A stretch of 64,000 nt of DNA. Source: Rhizobium sp. FKY42. Lineage in GTDB: Bacteria > Pseudomonadota > Alphaproteobacteria > Rhizobiales > Rhizobiaceae. Shown here piece by piece: positions 54,770 through 63,562 of the stretch; the stretch's first letter is position 1; each line of letters begins with the position of its first letter. The position numbers were made by a program, and so were the translations under genes. The stretch lies in assembly GCF_005222835.1 (NCBI RefSeq), contig NZ_STGA01000002.1, positions 124,001 to 188,000 of the forward strand, in the 5' to 3' direction. The notes under the pieces were generated by a model. It was given only the letters and a program-made list of their open reading frames with translations. It was not told the origin of the DNA and made no database searches.

Positions 54770-57175
54770 TCAACCGACCCGCCGTCGTTCCGAATGGCTG
54801 TCAACCTGCGCCAGTTTCCAGATCCCATCCTTCTCATAGCGCCAGCCGAGCTGACCCTGATCGTCTATGGCAAAGAGGGAAAGCCAGCCATTGTCGAAAA
54901 GAGCACGGACCTGAGGATGGCGCCGCAGGATGTCTGAAATCGCTTCCTTGGGCGCTTCGACAGCAACCGTCAGCCGCAGTGGTTCGTGCACAAAACCTTC
55001 GCCATCATGCACCGACTGCCAGGGAAGGCCAGCACGCAGATTGCCGCCATTGCCCTCAACGACCCCGATCCCGCCGACGACATTGTGCAGCAGCTTGTTT
55101 CCGGCACCAAACAACGAGGGGGCGACCGAGGAACCGAAATACTGGAGACTGATCCAGCTGGCCACGACGACCGGGGCCGTGAGGATAAGCTCAAGCACCT
55201 TGAAGCCTTCGTCCCTGCTCCAGACATAATCATGCAGGAAAGCCTGCCCCTCCAGCGACCGGCCCGCTGTCCGCGACCGAGGTGCGGCAATGAAGGCGCG
55301 GCACCCGGCCAGCCCGAGTTCAGGCCGAACTTCGGACCAGTCCTTTGCGCGTGCCATGACGTTTTCGGCAGTTGCCCGTGGAAGACGCCGCGCCCGCTCT
55401 GCCCGCGTCAACCCGCCAGCTTGCCTCAGCCACTGCCGGATCCGTACCAGATCCTCGGCCCGGACATCGTGACCCAGATCCTCCTCGAACAGCGTAACGC
55501 TATCGGTCGTCGTGTCATGCAGACCGCCGATGAAGACGGTGTCGGCCGGGATGGCGATGCCCTTATCGACGAGCTTCCGGCGAACCTCTGCGTCATTCAG
55601 CAGATCGGCGAGGAGGCGTGCATTGACATCCCCCGCATAGCCGCCGCAGGCGCCGCAATGCAGCGCACTGGCATAGGGATTGTTGACCACATTGGCGCCG
55701 TGGCCGGAAATCAGCACATAGCGTGCGAAGCCCTCGGTCAAGGACATGGCCTTCAGCACCGTTTCAGCAAAGACCGCCCGCGTATCGAGATCAAGATCCG
55801 CTGCGAAACGGGGCTTTGCCTTATCCGGCCCTTGGCCTTTGCCGAAGCCCAGACCATCGCGCAGGAGCTTGCCGGCATAGACTGGCCCCATGGCTTCGAC
55901 AAAGGCGAAGGATGAGACGGCAGCCAGCTTGAAACGGCCCCAGGCACGCACGGCGCGGGCGCCAAACCGTGCCTGCCGATCGGCTTCCTCATCGTGATCG
56001 ACCGCGCTGCAAGTGAAGACGGACGGCTTGAGCAGGACCGGCAGCCGGTGCTCGGACACATCAGACGCAAAACCCTTGTGACTTGCGCCAAGCCCGAAGA
56101 AGCCGGCAAAGCCCAACGTGCGGATTGCGGGATCGAGGCTTTCGAGCGAACGACGGAAGACCTCCGAGCGCACATCGATGCAGAAGGCCGCCTGAAGCAT
56201 GGGCCGCAGCTCCACAACCTTCGCGGCTGACGTTGCGGCTAGCGTGGCAGCAAGCCGCCGTTGCGCAGCGCGCTCTGCGGCAAGCTGCAGGACGCCATCG
56301 ATCACGGTCTCCCGTTCAACGGAGACCGGCTCGGCATGAATGCGGCGCACCCGCTGCCATTGTCCTTCGATGGATGGCTTGTGCCGCGCGTAAAGTGCCT
56401 CTTCGTAAACGAGCCGGATCGCCAGCAGTTCTAGCGCCGTCGTATCCGTGCGACCTTCGACCTCTGCCTTGAAGTGTATGTGGCGGGCATATTGCGCCCA
56501 GCCACCCAGCGTCAGCAGCAGTTGATGGAAATAGGTTCCCGGTTCAGGCCCAAGGCCGAGAGAGACAGCTGCACGCTCAATTGCACCCTGCGGCGTTTCC
56601 GGCGTTTCATCGACATGAATGCTGAAGCCTTTCAGACCAAGGATCTCCGGCGTCAGGTCATGGGTCGCAAAGGCGCGCCAGGCGGCATAGAGACCATTGC
56701 GCCGCGACGCGGCCCAGAGCGCCTGACCCTGATCGAAGAAACCGGCCGCGAAGGCACCGATCCGCTCACTCACGAGACCCGGCCAATCCTTGCCCGTTGC
56801 CTGCGCGGCAAGATCGGCAATGGTAGGCAGTGGTGCAACGGGCGCGGGTTCCGTTGTCAGCGCCGACTTGAGCCCCACCAGATCTAGCCCCTGGGCGGCA
56901 GCACTGGATTGCAGAGCCGCGGTGAGATCTTCGTCTGTGATCTCCCCCTTGCTCACCTTTTCGGCATAATGGGCACGCGGTAGCGCAAGCCGCACCCCGC
57001 CAATGCGCGAAAGCCGCGCAGAGGTCTGTTCGAAGGTTTCGCTGATCTGCCCGAGGAAAGGATTGACGGCAACGGTCGCCGTCAGGGGCCAAGCCGGGGG
57101 GATGGAGCGGACAGCCTGATCTGCTGCCTTAGCAAGCGCTTCACCATGCAGCGTGTCGATTGTCGTTTCGGTCAT
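54770..57175 (-). CDS. dabA: DabA-like inorganic carbon transporter subunit (DUF2309)
   Basis: Predicted 801-residue protein from the ATG at 57175. Zinc-site residues expected for DabA are present: C332 and D334 in FCIDVRSEVFRRSLE, H492 in ISGHGANVVNNPYA and C507 in LHCGACGG. This resembles a beta-carbonic anhydrase site. DabA works with a membrane partner, DabB, to take up CO2/bicarbonate using the cation or proton gradient. dabB lies just upstream with a four-base gap. The frame open further upstream (to 57259) sits inside dabB and is not used. Confidence 0.87.
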   Translation of the reverse strand: MTETTIDTLHGEALAKAADQAVRSIPPAWPLTATVAVNPFLGQISETFEQTSARLSRIGGVRLALPRAHYAEKVSKGEITDEDLTAALQSSAAAQGLDLVGLKSALTTEPAPVAPLPTIADLAAQATGKDWPGLVSERIGAFAAGFFDQGQALWAASRRNGLYAAWRAFATHDLTPEILGLKGFSIHVDETPETPQGAIERAAVSLGLGPEPGTYFHQLLLTLGGWAQYARHIHFKAEVEGRTDTTALELLAIRLVYEEALYARHKPSIEGQWQRVRRIHAEPVSVERETVIDGVLQLAAERAAQRRLAATLAATSAAKVVELRPMLQAAFCIDVRSEVFRRSLESLDPAIRTLGFAGFFGLGASHKGFASDVSEHRLPVLLKPSVFTCSAVDHDEEADRQARFGARAVRAWGRFKLAAVSSFAFVEAMGPVYAGKLLRDGLGFGKGQGPDKAKPRFAADLDLDTRAVFAETVLKAMSLTEGFARYVLISGHGANVVNNPYASALHCGACGGYAGDVNARLLADLLNDAEVRRKLVDKGIAIPADTVFIGGLHDTTTDSVTLFEEDLGHDVRAEDLVRIRQWLRQAGGLTRAERARRLPRATAENVMARAKDWSEVRPELGLAGCRAFIAAPRSRTAGRSLEGQAFLHDYVWSRDEGFKVLELILTAPVVVASWISLQYFGSSVAPSLFGAGNKLLHNVVGGIGVVEGNGGNLRAGLPWQSVHDGEGFVHEPLRLTVAVEAPKEAISDILRRHPQVRALFDNGWLSLFAIDDQGQLGWRYEKDGIWKLAQVDSHSERRRVG

Positions 57176-57179
57176 CGGT

Positions 57180-58763
57180 TCATTCCTTGATGGCAGCAGG
57201 CGTTGCGGAAGCAGGGCGGGACAGCGTCCAGCCGCCGAGCAGGCGATCGAAAATGGCATTCACATAGAGGCCGTTGGCGAGGTGTACACGCAGACCCGCC
57301 GCTGCCGGATGATAGGCCCAGAGCGGAAACAGCGACTGTGCCACGGCCACAACGGCGAAGGTGACGACGGCGAGCAGCATCAGGGTCCATTCGAGCGGAC
57401 CGGGCTGTGGGGTTGCAGGCAGCGTGCCATGCATCATCTTGTCGGAGATCCGCTGAAGGGCGAAGTAAGCCGTGGCTGCCGACATGGAATACAGCGACGT
57501 GCGCCAGGTGAGCGCCCAAGGGGCGGCATCGGCCAAACCTTGTGCGATGAGATAGGCGACGCCGAAGATGAGGATTGCGCCAAGTGCCAGTGCCTGCGGC
57601 GGCTTGTCGGCAAAGCCGAAGAGCACGCCAATCACCGCATAGATGGCAAGCGCCAGTACGAAGGCGCGGCCAACCGCCTTGGCATTTGGGATAGCCACCG
57701 GCCCTGGCCGACGGATGGAGGCAACCGTTTCGACCGCCGAGCCTGACCCGAGGAAAGCATGGGCCTTGTAAAGCGAATGGGCGACAATGTGTAGGAGGGC
57801 GATCGGGAAGAGAGCCAGGCCACATTGCAGGATCATGAAACCCATCTGCGCGACCGTAGACCAGGCGAGCGATGTCTTGACCGCCGACTGGGTGAGCATG
57901 ACCAGACTGCCGAAGAGCGCCGTGAAGCCGCCAACCATGACCAGAACCGCCAGTACAATTGGCGCCTGTAGCATGACATCCGCAAACCGGATCAAGAGGA
58001 AGCCACCTGCGTTGACGACACCAGCATGCAGGAGAGCGGAGACAGGCGTGGGCGTTTCCATCACTTCCGTCAGCCAGCCATGCGTGGGAAATTGGGCGGA
58101 CTTCAACAGTGCCGCCAGGGCAAGCAGCGTAGCGCCGGCCAGGGTCAATGGCAGGCCTTCGCCTTCCCGCGCGGCAGCGAGGATGGCAGCTATGTCACCG
58201 GTCCCAAAGGAAATTGCGAACAGGATGACCGCGCCGATCAGCGCGCCATCGCCGATTCGCGAAACGATGAATTTCTTGCGCGCCGCGCGACGGGCCGCGA
58301 TCCGATGCGGATAGAAAAGCAGAAGCCGGTGCAGCAACAGGCTCGTTCCGACCCAACCCAGGACCAACTGCAAAAGCGTGCCTGACTGGACGAGCAGAAG
58401 GACTGCCGCGAGCGTTGCCGTCATCCAGCCGGTAAAGGCTCCTTGTCTTTCCTCGCCATCGAGAAAGGTGCCGGCATAGCGCAGCACCACCCAGCCAATG
58501 TAGGAGACAAGCAGCAGCATGACCAGGCTGACGAAATCGAGCCTGCTTGCCAGCGCAACATAGCCGTAACCGATCGCCGGACTGGTTCCGGCACCATAAG
58601 CGTAAAGCACAAGCCCTGACAGCACCCCAACCAGAATGGCGGCGATAGCGGCAAGCTCGGCAAGACGAATGGCGCGGCGTGGACGAAGGCCGGGCGACCG
58701 GAAGGCATACCAGGATGCACCAGCTAAAAGCAGAGGTGCGAGAAGCGGTATTGCATGGATCAT
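57180..58763 (-). CDS. dabB: DabB-like membrane subunit (complex-I antiporter family)
   Basis: Predicted 527-residue polytopic membrane protein of the NuoL/MrpA-like group. Channel features include SAQFPTHGWLTEVMETPTPVSALLHAGVVNAG (spans about 215-250) and LHIVAHSLYKAHAFLGSGS near 325. It supplies the ion gradient coupling for DabA; the pair forms the DAC/MpsAB-type carbon-concentrating transporter. ATG at 58763 lies opposite a LysR gene. In a heterotroph this would raise cytoplasmic bicarbonate for anaplerotic carboxylases at air-level CO2. Confidence 0.86.
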   Translation of the reverse strand: MIHAIPLLAPLLLAGASWYAFRSPGLRPRRAIRLAELAAIAAILVGVLSGLVLYAYGAGTSPAIGYGYVALASRLDFVSLVMLLLVSYIGWVVLRYAGTFLDGEERQGAFTGWMTATLAAVLLLVQSGTLLQLVLGWVGTSLLLHRLLLFYPHRIAARRAARKKFIVSRIGDGALIGAVILFAISFGTGDIAAILAAAREGEGLPLTLAGATLLALAALLKSAQFPTHGWLTEVMETPTPVSALLHAGVVNAGGFLLIRFADVMLQAPIVLAVLVMVGGFTALFGSLVMLTQSAVKTSLAWSTVAQMGFMILQCGLALFPIALLHIVAHSLYKAHAFLGSGSAVETVASIRRPGPVAIPNAKAVGRAFVLALAIYAVIGVLFGFADKPPQALALGAILIFGVAYLIAQGLADAAPWALTWRTSLYSMSAATAYFALQRISDKMMHGTLPATPQPGPLEWTLMLLAVVTFAVVAVAQSLFPLWAYHPAAAGLRVHLANGLYVNAIFDRLLGGWTLSRPASATPAAIKE

Positions 58764-58867
58764 GGCATTTCTCCGATCTTGGCCCCTGTCTGGGAGTCAC
58801 AGGGGCTGTTCACAGAGGAGTTATCAGGCCCGTGATCGCAATAAAAATACATTGTTTCTTCAAAAAC

Positions 58868-58884
58868 GTTCTATAAAATAGAAC
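58868..58884. promoter_or_regulatory. Perfect palindrome before the lysR start
   Basis: GTTCTAT-AAA-ATAGAAC is a perfect inverted repeat ending one base before the ATG at 58886. It would cover the ribosome site of lysR and lies about 105 bases from the dabB start, in the position of an autoregulatory LysR site. Confidence 0.65.
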
Positions 58885-58885
58885 T

Positions 58886-59761
58886 ATGTCCGAATTGAAC
58901 TATCACCATCTTCGCTATTTCCGCGCTGTCGCACATGACGGCAACTTGACGCGTACAGCACAGCGCCTGAACCTTTCCCAGTCGGCATTATCAATTCAAA
59001 TCAAGCAGTTGGAGGAACGGCTCGGGCATGCGCTGTTCGAGCGGCGGGGGCGACAACTCTATCTGACCGAGGCAGGACGCATCGCGCTTGACCGTGCCGA
59101 CACCATTTTCGCCGCTGGCGAAGAACTGATCGAGACTTTGAAAGAAACCGGTAGAAATCGCCGGGCTATCCGCATCGGTGCACTGGCGACGCTGTCTCGC
59201 AACTTCCAGATCGAATTCCTTCGCCCTATCCTTGGACGCACGGATGTTGACATGATCCTGCGTTCGGGAAGTACCGCAGAACTCTTGCGCGCGCTGGAGA
59301 CGCTGAACCTCGATATCGTGCTTCTGAACCAGGCGCCAATGGCCGATTCCGTCACGCCATTTATTGCGCAACATGTATACCAGCAGCGTATCGGCCTGAT
59401 TGGAAAACCTTCCTACGGGCATCCGGGTGCAGGTCTGGCGGATCTACTGGAAACACATCCCGTCATATTACCGACGCTCGAAAGTGGCGTCCGCGCCCAG
59501 TTCGAGGCACTTGTTGCACGGCTTGGCATCACGCCGCAAATCGCCGCCGAAGTGGACGATATGGCAATGATGCGACTTCTTGCGCGCGAGGGAGCAGGCC
59601 TTGCCGTACTGCCGCCGATTGTCGTCAAGGGCGAACTGGAGGCGGGCACGCTCGTGGAATTTGATGCACTGCCCGGAATGGTTGAATCTTTCTATGCCGT
59701 GACCATCAAACGGCGCTTTCCCAATCCGCTTATTCAGCCGTTGCTCAGCATACCGATCTGA
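58886..59761 (+). CDS. LysR-family regulator, probable dab regulator
   Basis: Predicted 291-residue regulator. The HTH is NYHHLRYFRAVAHDGNLTRT then AQRLNLSQSALSIQIKQLEE, followed by LFERRGRQLYLTEAGR. The effector domain has RIGALATLSRNFQIEFLRPI and MRLLAREGAGLAVLPPIVVKG. The YHHLRYF opening resembles NhaR/CbbR-like proteins. It is divergent from dabBA, a common arrangement for LysR activators of these transporters, with a perfect palindrome at its own start. Effector unknown. Confidence 0.83.
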   Translation: MSELNYHHLRYFRAVAHDGNLTRTAQRLNLSQSALSIQIKQLEERLGHALFERRGRQLYLTEAGRIALDRADTIFAAGEELIETLKETGRNRRAIRIGALATLSRNFQIEFLRPILGRTDVDMILRSGSTAELLRALETLNLDIVLLNQAPMADSVTPFIAQHVYQQRIGLIGKPSYGHPGAGLADLLETHPVILPTLESGVRAQFEALVARLGITPQIAAEVDDMAMMRLLAREGAGLAVLPPIVVKGELEAGTLVEFDALPGMVESFYAVTIKRRFPNPLIQPLLSIPI

Positions 59762-59877
59762 GCCTTGTCCGATCCGTCGTTTCTGACAGCCAGTTTTGCA
59801 GTCGCATAATTTGATCGGCAGCGCGATCAGCAAAACGATCACATCCAGATTGACATAGGCCCATTGCACCGAACCGT

Positions 59878-60223
59878 TCAGGATAATGTAAGTGAGATGG
59901 GCGGCAGCATGGCGGCACCAAGGCCAATGCCGCCATTGGCAATCGCGCCGAAACCGATCGATGAGATAGCCCTGCAGGGGAGACACGACCATGATCACCA
60001 GTGAGACAATGGTCGTTGCAAAAAGAATGGAAGGCTTCGACCATCCAAAGGTCTTTGACAAAGGCTCGACAAACACCCCGAAGACGAAAAGCAGGAATGT
60101 GCTGGGCCCGAAGACAAGACCCACGGTAGCAGCAAAGGTTGCGCCAATCGCAGGACGGTTTGATGCGTCCAGAACGCCAGGTGGCTTTTGGTCGGCCGCG
60201 GCAGCGACAATGTTGTCGGTCAT
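59878..60223 (-). pseudogene. MFS transporter, 5' remnant
   Basis: A strong ribosome site (GGGAGGGAAAC) precedes ATG 60223. The product starts MTDNIVAAAADQKPPG, then has MFS segments GLVFGPSTFLLFVFGVFVEP and VVSPLQGYLIDRF. The usual 300 further residues are absent. In another frame DRFG runs into AIANGGIGLGAAMLPPI, a later MFS segment, and stops at 59878, so an internal deletion plus frameshift has removed most of the gene. The next 115 bases (59762-59877) encode nothing recognised. Confidence 0.72.
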
Positions 60224-60301
60224 TTGTTTCCCTCCCGATGACCATGCATTCATCAATGTGCGGACCGGACAGGACACCAGCCCGCGGTGAAAGTCTGCGG
60301 C

Positions 60302-60484
60302 TCAGGCTCGCTTGACCGAACCGCGCAAGATCGCATTCACAGCTTCTGCCCGCTCAAAAAGCGGGATATGCGCAGCTCACTCAGTGATCTGAAAACGCGC
60401 ACCGACAATGGCGTCGGCCAAGGCCTTTGCAGCTTGTGGTGGCGTCGCCTCGTCGAACTCTCCGACAGCTACATTGACCGGCAT
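60302..60484 (-). pseudogene. Alpha/beta hydrolase, C-terminal remnant with an in-frame stop
   Basis: On the minus strand from 60484: MPVNVAVGEFDEATPPQAAK, ALADAIVGARFQITE, stop at 60377-60379, then AAHIPLFERAEAVNAILRGS ending at 60302. The GEFDEATPP and HIPLFERAEAVNAIL parts are the acid and histidine ends of an alpha/beta hydrolase of the enol-lactonase type (usually GAGHxPxxExPEAVNAxL). One base change, GGA to TGA, explains the stop. The N-terminal two thirds are missing. Confidence 0.72.
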
Positions 60485-60515
60485 GGTGAGACTTGCGGCA
60501 CAGTCACGACAATTT

Positions 60516-60668
60516 TCAAGAGGTGATTGTTATGCCAGCCCCGTAGACCCGCCAATGCGGGTCCTGATCGCAAACGTGAACTTCAAGCCCTGCTTCGCGA
60601 AGCGAGATGGCCGCAGACATGCCGGCAACACCTCCGCCGATGACGAGAGCCTTACGACGATCAGCCAT
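60516..60668 (-). pseudogene. FAD-dependent monooxygenase, N-terminal remnant
   Basis: From the ATG at 60668 a 50-codon frame reads MADRRKALVIGGGVAGMSAA then ISLREAGLEVHVCDQDPHWR and GAGITITS before a stop at 60516. GGGVAG plus the GAGI strand is the FAD-binding start of a flavoprotein hydroxylase of the PHBH type. Everything after about residue 50 of an expected 380-400 is lost; the next bases already belong to the hydrolase remnant. Confidence 0.75.
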
Positions 60669-60674
60669 GGTTGC

Positions 60675-61760
60675 TCACCGAAGCTGCCAATTCGCTTTGG
60701 CCGAAGTGACCGTACCGATACCCGTGTACCAGTCATTGACCGCACGGTCGTAAGCGCGGCGGAATGGCAAGCCATTGGGGGCACCCATCGCCGCAATCCA
60801 CATGCGGATTTCTTCGGCGCCATTTCCGGCGGTATGCACCTGCTCGGTGGCATAGTTTAACACCGCATCCGGATCGCCCGCTTCCAGGAGCTGTAGCAGG
60901 TTTTCGTCGAATTCCCGGTTGACCATCCCCATTCGAGGCGTTGCGATATCATGGCTGATGCCACCAGTGGCGAGGATTGCAACGCGCTTCACTCCGTCGT
61001 AACGGCGAATGGCATCGCCAAGAAACTTGCCGAACTGGTAGTAGCGACGCATGGTTGGTATGGGTGGCTGCACGCAGTTGAACAGGATTGGCACGATGGG
61101 CAAATCCGGATCGAACCCGGCAAGCTCCAGCGGCGTCAACGAGCCATGATCCAGCACCATTTCTATGGAAAAGCTCGGATCGAAATCAGCCTTCAGTGCT
61201 TCCTGCAGCAAGTATCCGCCGAAAGCCTGATTGCCGGCAAAGACGCGACGCTTCGCCTTCAACCAATGCTCGATAGGGCATTCATAATCACCGGCGTATG
61301 ACTTGCGGTGTTTGCCATTGACCAGCAAATGCGGCGCGCAAGGCTTTGACAGCAGCTCCTGATCAAGCAGCGACAGGACCCGAAAACCCTCGATGTATTC
61401 GGCGTCGATGTTCGCGCCGAGCATACAGCTTCGGGTTTCCACCAGTTCCATCAGATAGCTATCTGGATAGCGGGAGCCCTCCACCCATTCCGGCTGGAAC
61501 ATGTAGTGGACGCCACCGCTCCACATAATCAGGACCGGTGGCTTTTCCACGCCCAAGGGTTTGCACAGGTAGAAACGGATTTCGTTCAACAAGGCCCCTT
61601 CGGCTTCGAATGGCACGGTCACGGGCACGATAGGGAGCTCGAAAAGCGCCCCGAATTTGTCGTAGGCCGCCAGCTCCAGGCGGTAGGCCTCTTCCTTCGC
61701 GGGATGGTTAGGACATGGAAAACGGCCTAGGAAAAAGAAACCGTAGGCCTGATAGTAGGC
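60675..61760 (-). pseudogene. Open chimera: alpha/beta-hydrolase fragment joined to a LigB-type dioxygenase C-terminus
   Basis: An uninterrupted frame (317 codons from GTG 61628, homology reaching back to about 61760) encodes two unrelated parts. The first, to about residue 105, is an FrsA/DHPON-hydrolase-like alpha/beta hydrolase: YYQAYGFFFLG, VPVTVPFEAEG, then KPPVLIMWSGG jumping directly to VHYMFQPEWVEGSRYPDSYL and LLVNGK, with the nucleophile-elbow section missing. From about 107, YAGDYECPIEH, MVLDHGSLTPLEL, IVPILFNCVQPPIPTMRRYY and GGISHDIATPRMG are the C-terminal half of a LigB-type extradiol dioxygenase. The N-terminal metal-binding His residues of LigB are absent. An enzyme of either kind is not expected to work. 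Confidence 0.68.
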
Positions 61761-61996
61761 ATCTCCGTCGTGACCTGAATGATCAGTCGATCACCGACAC
61801 GTGCCCGCACCGCATCCAGTGCGGCCCTGCAGCATTGCACGTCGAGGCAATGTTTGTCCTGACCATCCCGCACATGAAGGTGGATCATCCTGGCCCCCGC
61901 GAGCAGGCAGACCGGGGCACAGTCTGCGAACTCCATCGGTGTGATGGGGAGCGCAGCAAGATCTACTTTCATGTGTCGGCCACCGTTTGGCGCCAC
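61727..61996 (-). pseudogene. BKACE/DUF849 beta-keto-acid cleavage enzyme, N-terminal remnant
   Basis: The minus-strand frame reads VAPNGGRHMKVDLAALPITP, then EFADCAPVCLLAGARMIHLH and VRDGQDKHCLDV, and later AVRARVGDRLIIQVTTE. These are the APNGxRxxKxDHPALPxTPxE and AGAxMIHLHVRD starts of DUF849 proteins. After VTTE the match stops and the frame ends at 61727, where the alpha/beta hydrolase fragment begins in a shifted frame. About 200 C-terminal residues are missing. Confidence 0.72.
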
Positions 61997-62078
61997 GGCG
62001 TGCGCAACGCCGCTCGCAACACTGCGGGGTTTTCGGCGAAATAGTGATAATGCAGCCGGAGGATTATCAGGAGATTGG

Positions 62079-62366
62079 TCAGCAGAGAGTTATCGACGCT
62101 GATCCGGGGCACGAATCTTCGATGCATCGTTCGAGTCCATCGTTGACGATGAGAAACAGCAAGTCTCTCTTGGTCTCGGCGTAGACGAAGACTGTGCCGA
62201 CGCCGGCACGTGCCGCAATCTCGCGCGTTGTGGTATCGTCGAAGCCTTTGGATAGGAAGAGGTCGAAAGCGGCATCTTGATACGCAGCAGCTTGTCTTCC
62301 TTGTTCTTTCCCCGCAAGCTTTGACGCTTCATTGTCACTCTCGGCCCCAGTCTCTGGCGGGGTCAC
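62079..62366 (-). pseudogene. TetR-family regulator, N-terminal remnant
   Basis: A 95-codon frame contains the TetR HTH: AAFDLFLSKGFDDTTTREIA then ARAGVGTVFVYAETKRDLLF. It ends after IEDSCPGSASITLC, about half the usual TetR length, so the ligand-binding domain is lost. It sits upstream of the decayed catabolic genes on the same strand and probably once controlled them. 61997-62078 shows nothing recognisable. Confidence 0.7.
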
Positions 62367-62491
62367 CGCCTGACCAGTATGTGATCATGCACTGGATGAT
62401 CAGGAGGGCGGACAAAAAAGCGGGAGAGACACAGCCCGTTATCCCAGCAGCCATTTCTTGACAATTGCAAAGCTGGCTCGTCCAAACCAAA

Positions 62492-62522
62492 CCAAGGCAA
62501 GGCAAGGCAAGGCAAGGCAAGG
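62492..62522. repeat. Short tandem repeat of GGCAA
   Basis: Five perfect GGCAA units run from 62496 to 62520, preceded by CCAAACCAAACCAA-like imperfect units and followed by GG. It lies between the TetR remnant and the porin-like gene's terminator. No reading frame of value crosses it. Confidence 0.85.
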
Positions 62523-62558
62523 ACCATACGGGTGTCCTGAGATCGGCTCAAGACGAAT

Positions 62559-62588
62559 ACAGGCCCGGACCATGTCAACCGGGCCTGT
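62559..62588 (-). terminator. Hairpin terminator of the Phenol_MetA_deg-like gene
   Basis: ACAGGCCCGG (62559-62568) and CCGGGCCTGT (62579-62588) form a perfect 10-bp stem with a 10-base loop, nine bases past the stop at 62597. Confidence 0.7.
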
Positions 62589-62596
62589 CGAGAAAA

Positions 62597-63496
62597 TCAG
62601 AACTTCGTTGCGAAGTTGAACCAGACCGTATCACCCTGCGACTTGTTTTCCGCAACGAGATCATGCTGCCAGGACGCGCTGATCTCCAGGCCGGGATTGA
62701 ACTTGTAGGTGATCGATGGACCAATCGCGAAACCCTTGCCGCGATGACCGTCGGCAGCTACGCGTGGCCCCTTATCGTCTGTCAGTTGCTGCAGATAGTA
62801 GCCGACAGCGCCCAGACGCCACTTGTCGAAATTCCAGCCGACAGCATAGTCTAGAACGAATTCTGTACCGGTCTTATAGTCGGTGCTGGTATTCTCGGTA
62901 TTGAAAATCAGGCGGGCGGTTGCACCGACTTCAAGTCCCTGCGGATCGAGATAATGGTAACCGATCGCTGGCTGGAACGACCAGTGGTTCAAGCCGACAT
63001 TGGCAAAATCTGCCTTGTCGTAGCCTCCGGTTGGCATGGCGATATCGAGACCGATGAGGAATGTATTGTTACGGTCTACGTGCCAGGCCACGCCGACAGT
63101 AGCGGTCATATCTGCCAGTGCGAAAGATTTGTCGTTGCCGATTGGAAGCGTCAGATCCAGATGAACCATCGGCACGACCAACTGCGCCCAGACATCACCA
63201 CCTGCAACCTTCAGGTCACTGACGTAGAGAAACCGCATCGTTTCGGCCAGCGCATTGACCTTGAAGTTGATCGGCATCTGGTTGCCGTTCGCATCATTGT
63301 TGCGATCGGACGTATAGTAGCTGGTCTGGGACAGGAAATAGAGACCCGGAAATGGTGGAATTCCACCGGCGAAGAACTGCGGCGAACCCGGAGCATATTG
63401 CGTGTTGCCGTTTTCTGCTGCCTCCACCGTACCGATTGCCGAACACGAAACCAGTGCGGCCAATGCAAGACGCTTGAAGATCTGCCTATTGCTCAT
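62597..63496 (-). CDS. Outer-membrane Phenol_MetA_deg-family protein (SphA-like)
   Basis: Predicted 299-residue outer-membrane beta-barrel. The ATG at 63496 has a strong GAGGAGG upstream; the signal peptide is MSNRQIFKRLALAALVSCSAIG...VEAAENGN. The protein shows alternating amphipathic strands, LNHWSFQPAIGYHYLDPQGL and GPSITYKFNPGLEISASWQH near the end, and a terminal Phe (FNFATKF) as in outer-membrane proteins. The family occurs beside aromatic-degradation genes and is proposed to move hydrophobic or aromatic substrates. It fits the decayed aromatic operon next door. Confidence 0.8.
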   Translation of the reverse strand: MSNRQIFKRLALAALVSCSAIGTVEAAENGNTQYAPGSPQFFAGGIPPFPGLYFLSQTSYYTSDRNNDANGNQMPINFKVNALAETMRFLYVSDLKVAGGDVWAQLVVPMVHLDLTLPIGNDKSFALADMTATVGVAWHVDRNNTFLIGLDIAMPTGGYDKADFANVGLNHWSFQPAIGYHYLDPQGLEVGATARLIFNTENTSTDYKTGTEFVLDYAVGWNFDKWRLGAVGYYLQQLTDDKGPRVAADGHRGKGFAIGPSITYKFNPGLEISASWQHDLVAENKSQGDTVWFNFATKF

Positions 63497-63562
63497 TCCA
63501 TTCCTCCTCAACAAAACGTTGGATGGCCACGCGCTGCAATGCCTGCCATACACAGGGAACAA

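Noticed and set aside
54986..55915. Plus-strand open frame of 309 codons
   Set aside because: Antisense to dabA, whose zinc-site residues are all on the minus strand.
60675..61628. Calling this frame a functional LigB-type dioxygenase
   Set aside because: The N-terminal half with metal-binding His residues is replaced by a hydrolase fragment.
62335..62520. Small minus-strand frame across the GGCAA repeat
   Set aside because: Its Leu/Pro/Cys-rich product is simply the repeat translated; no ribosome site or homology.
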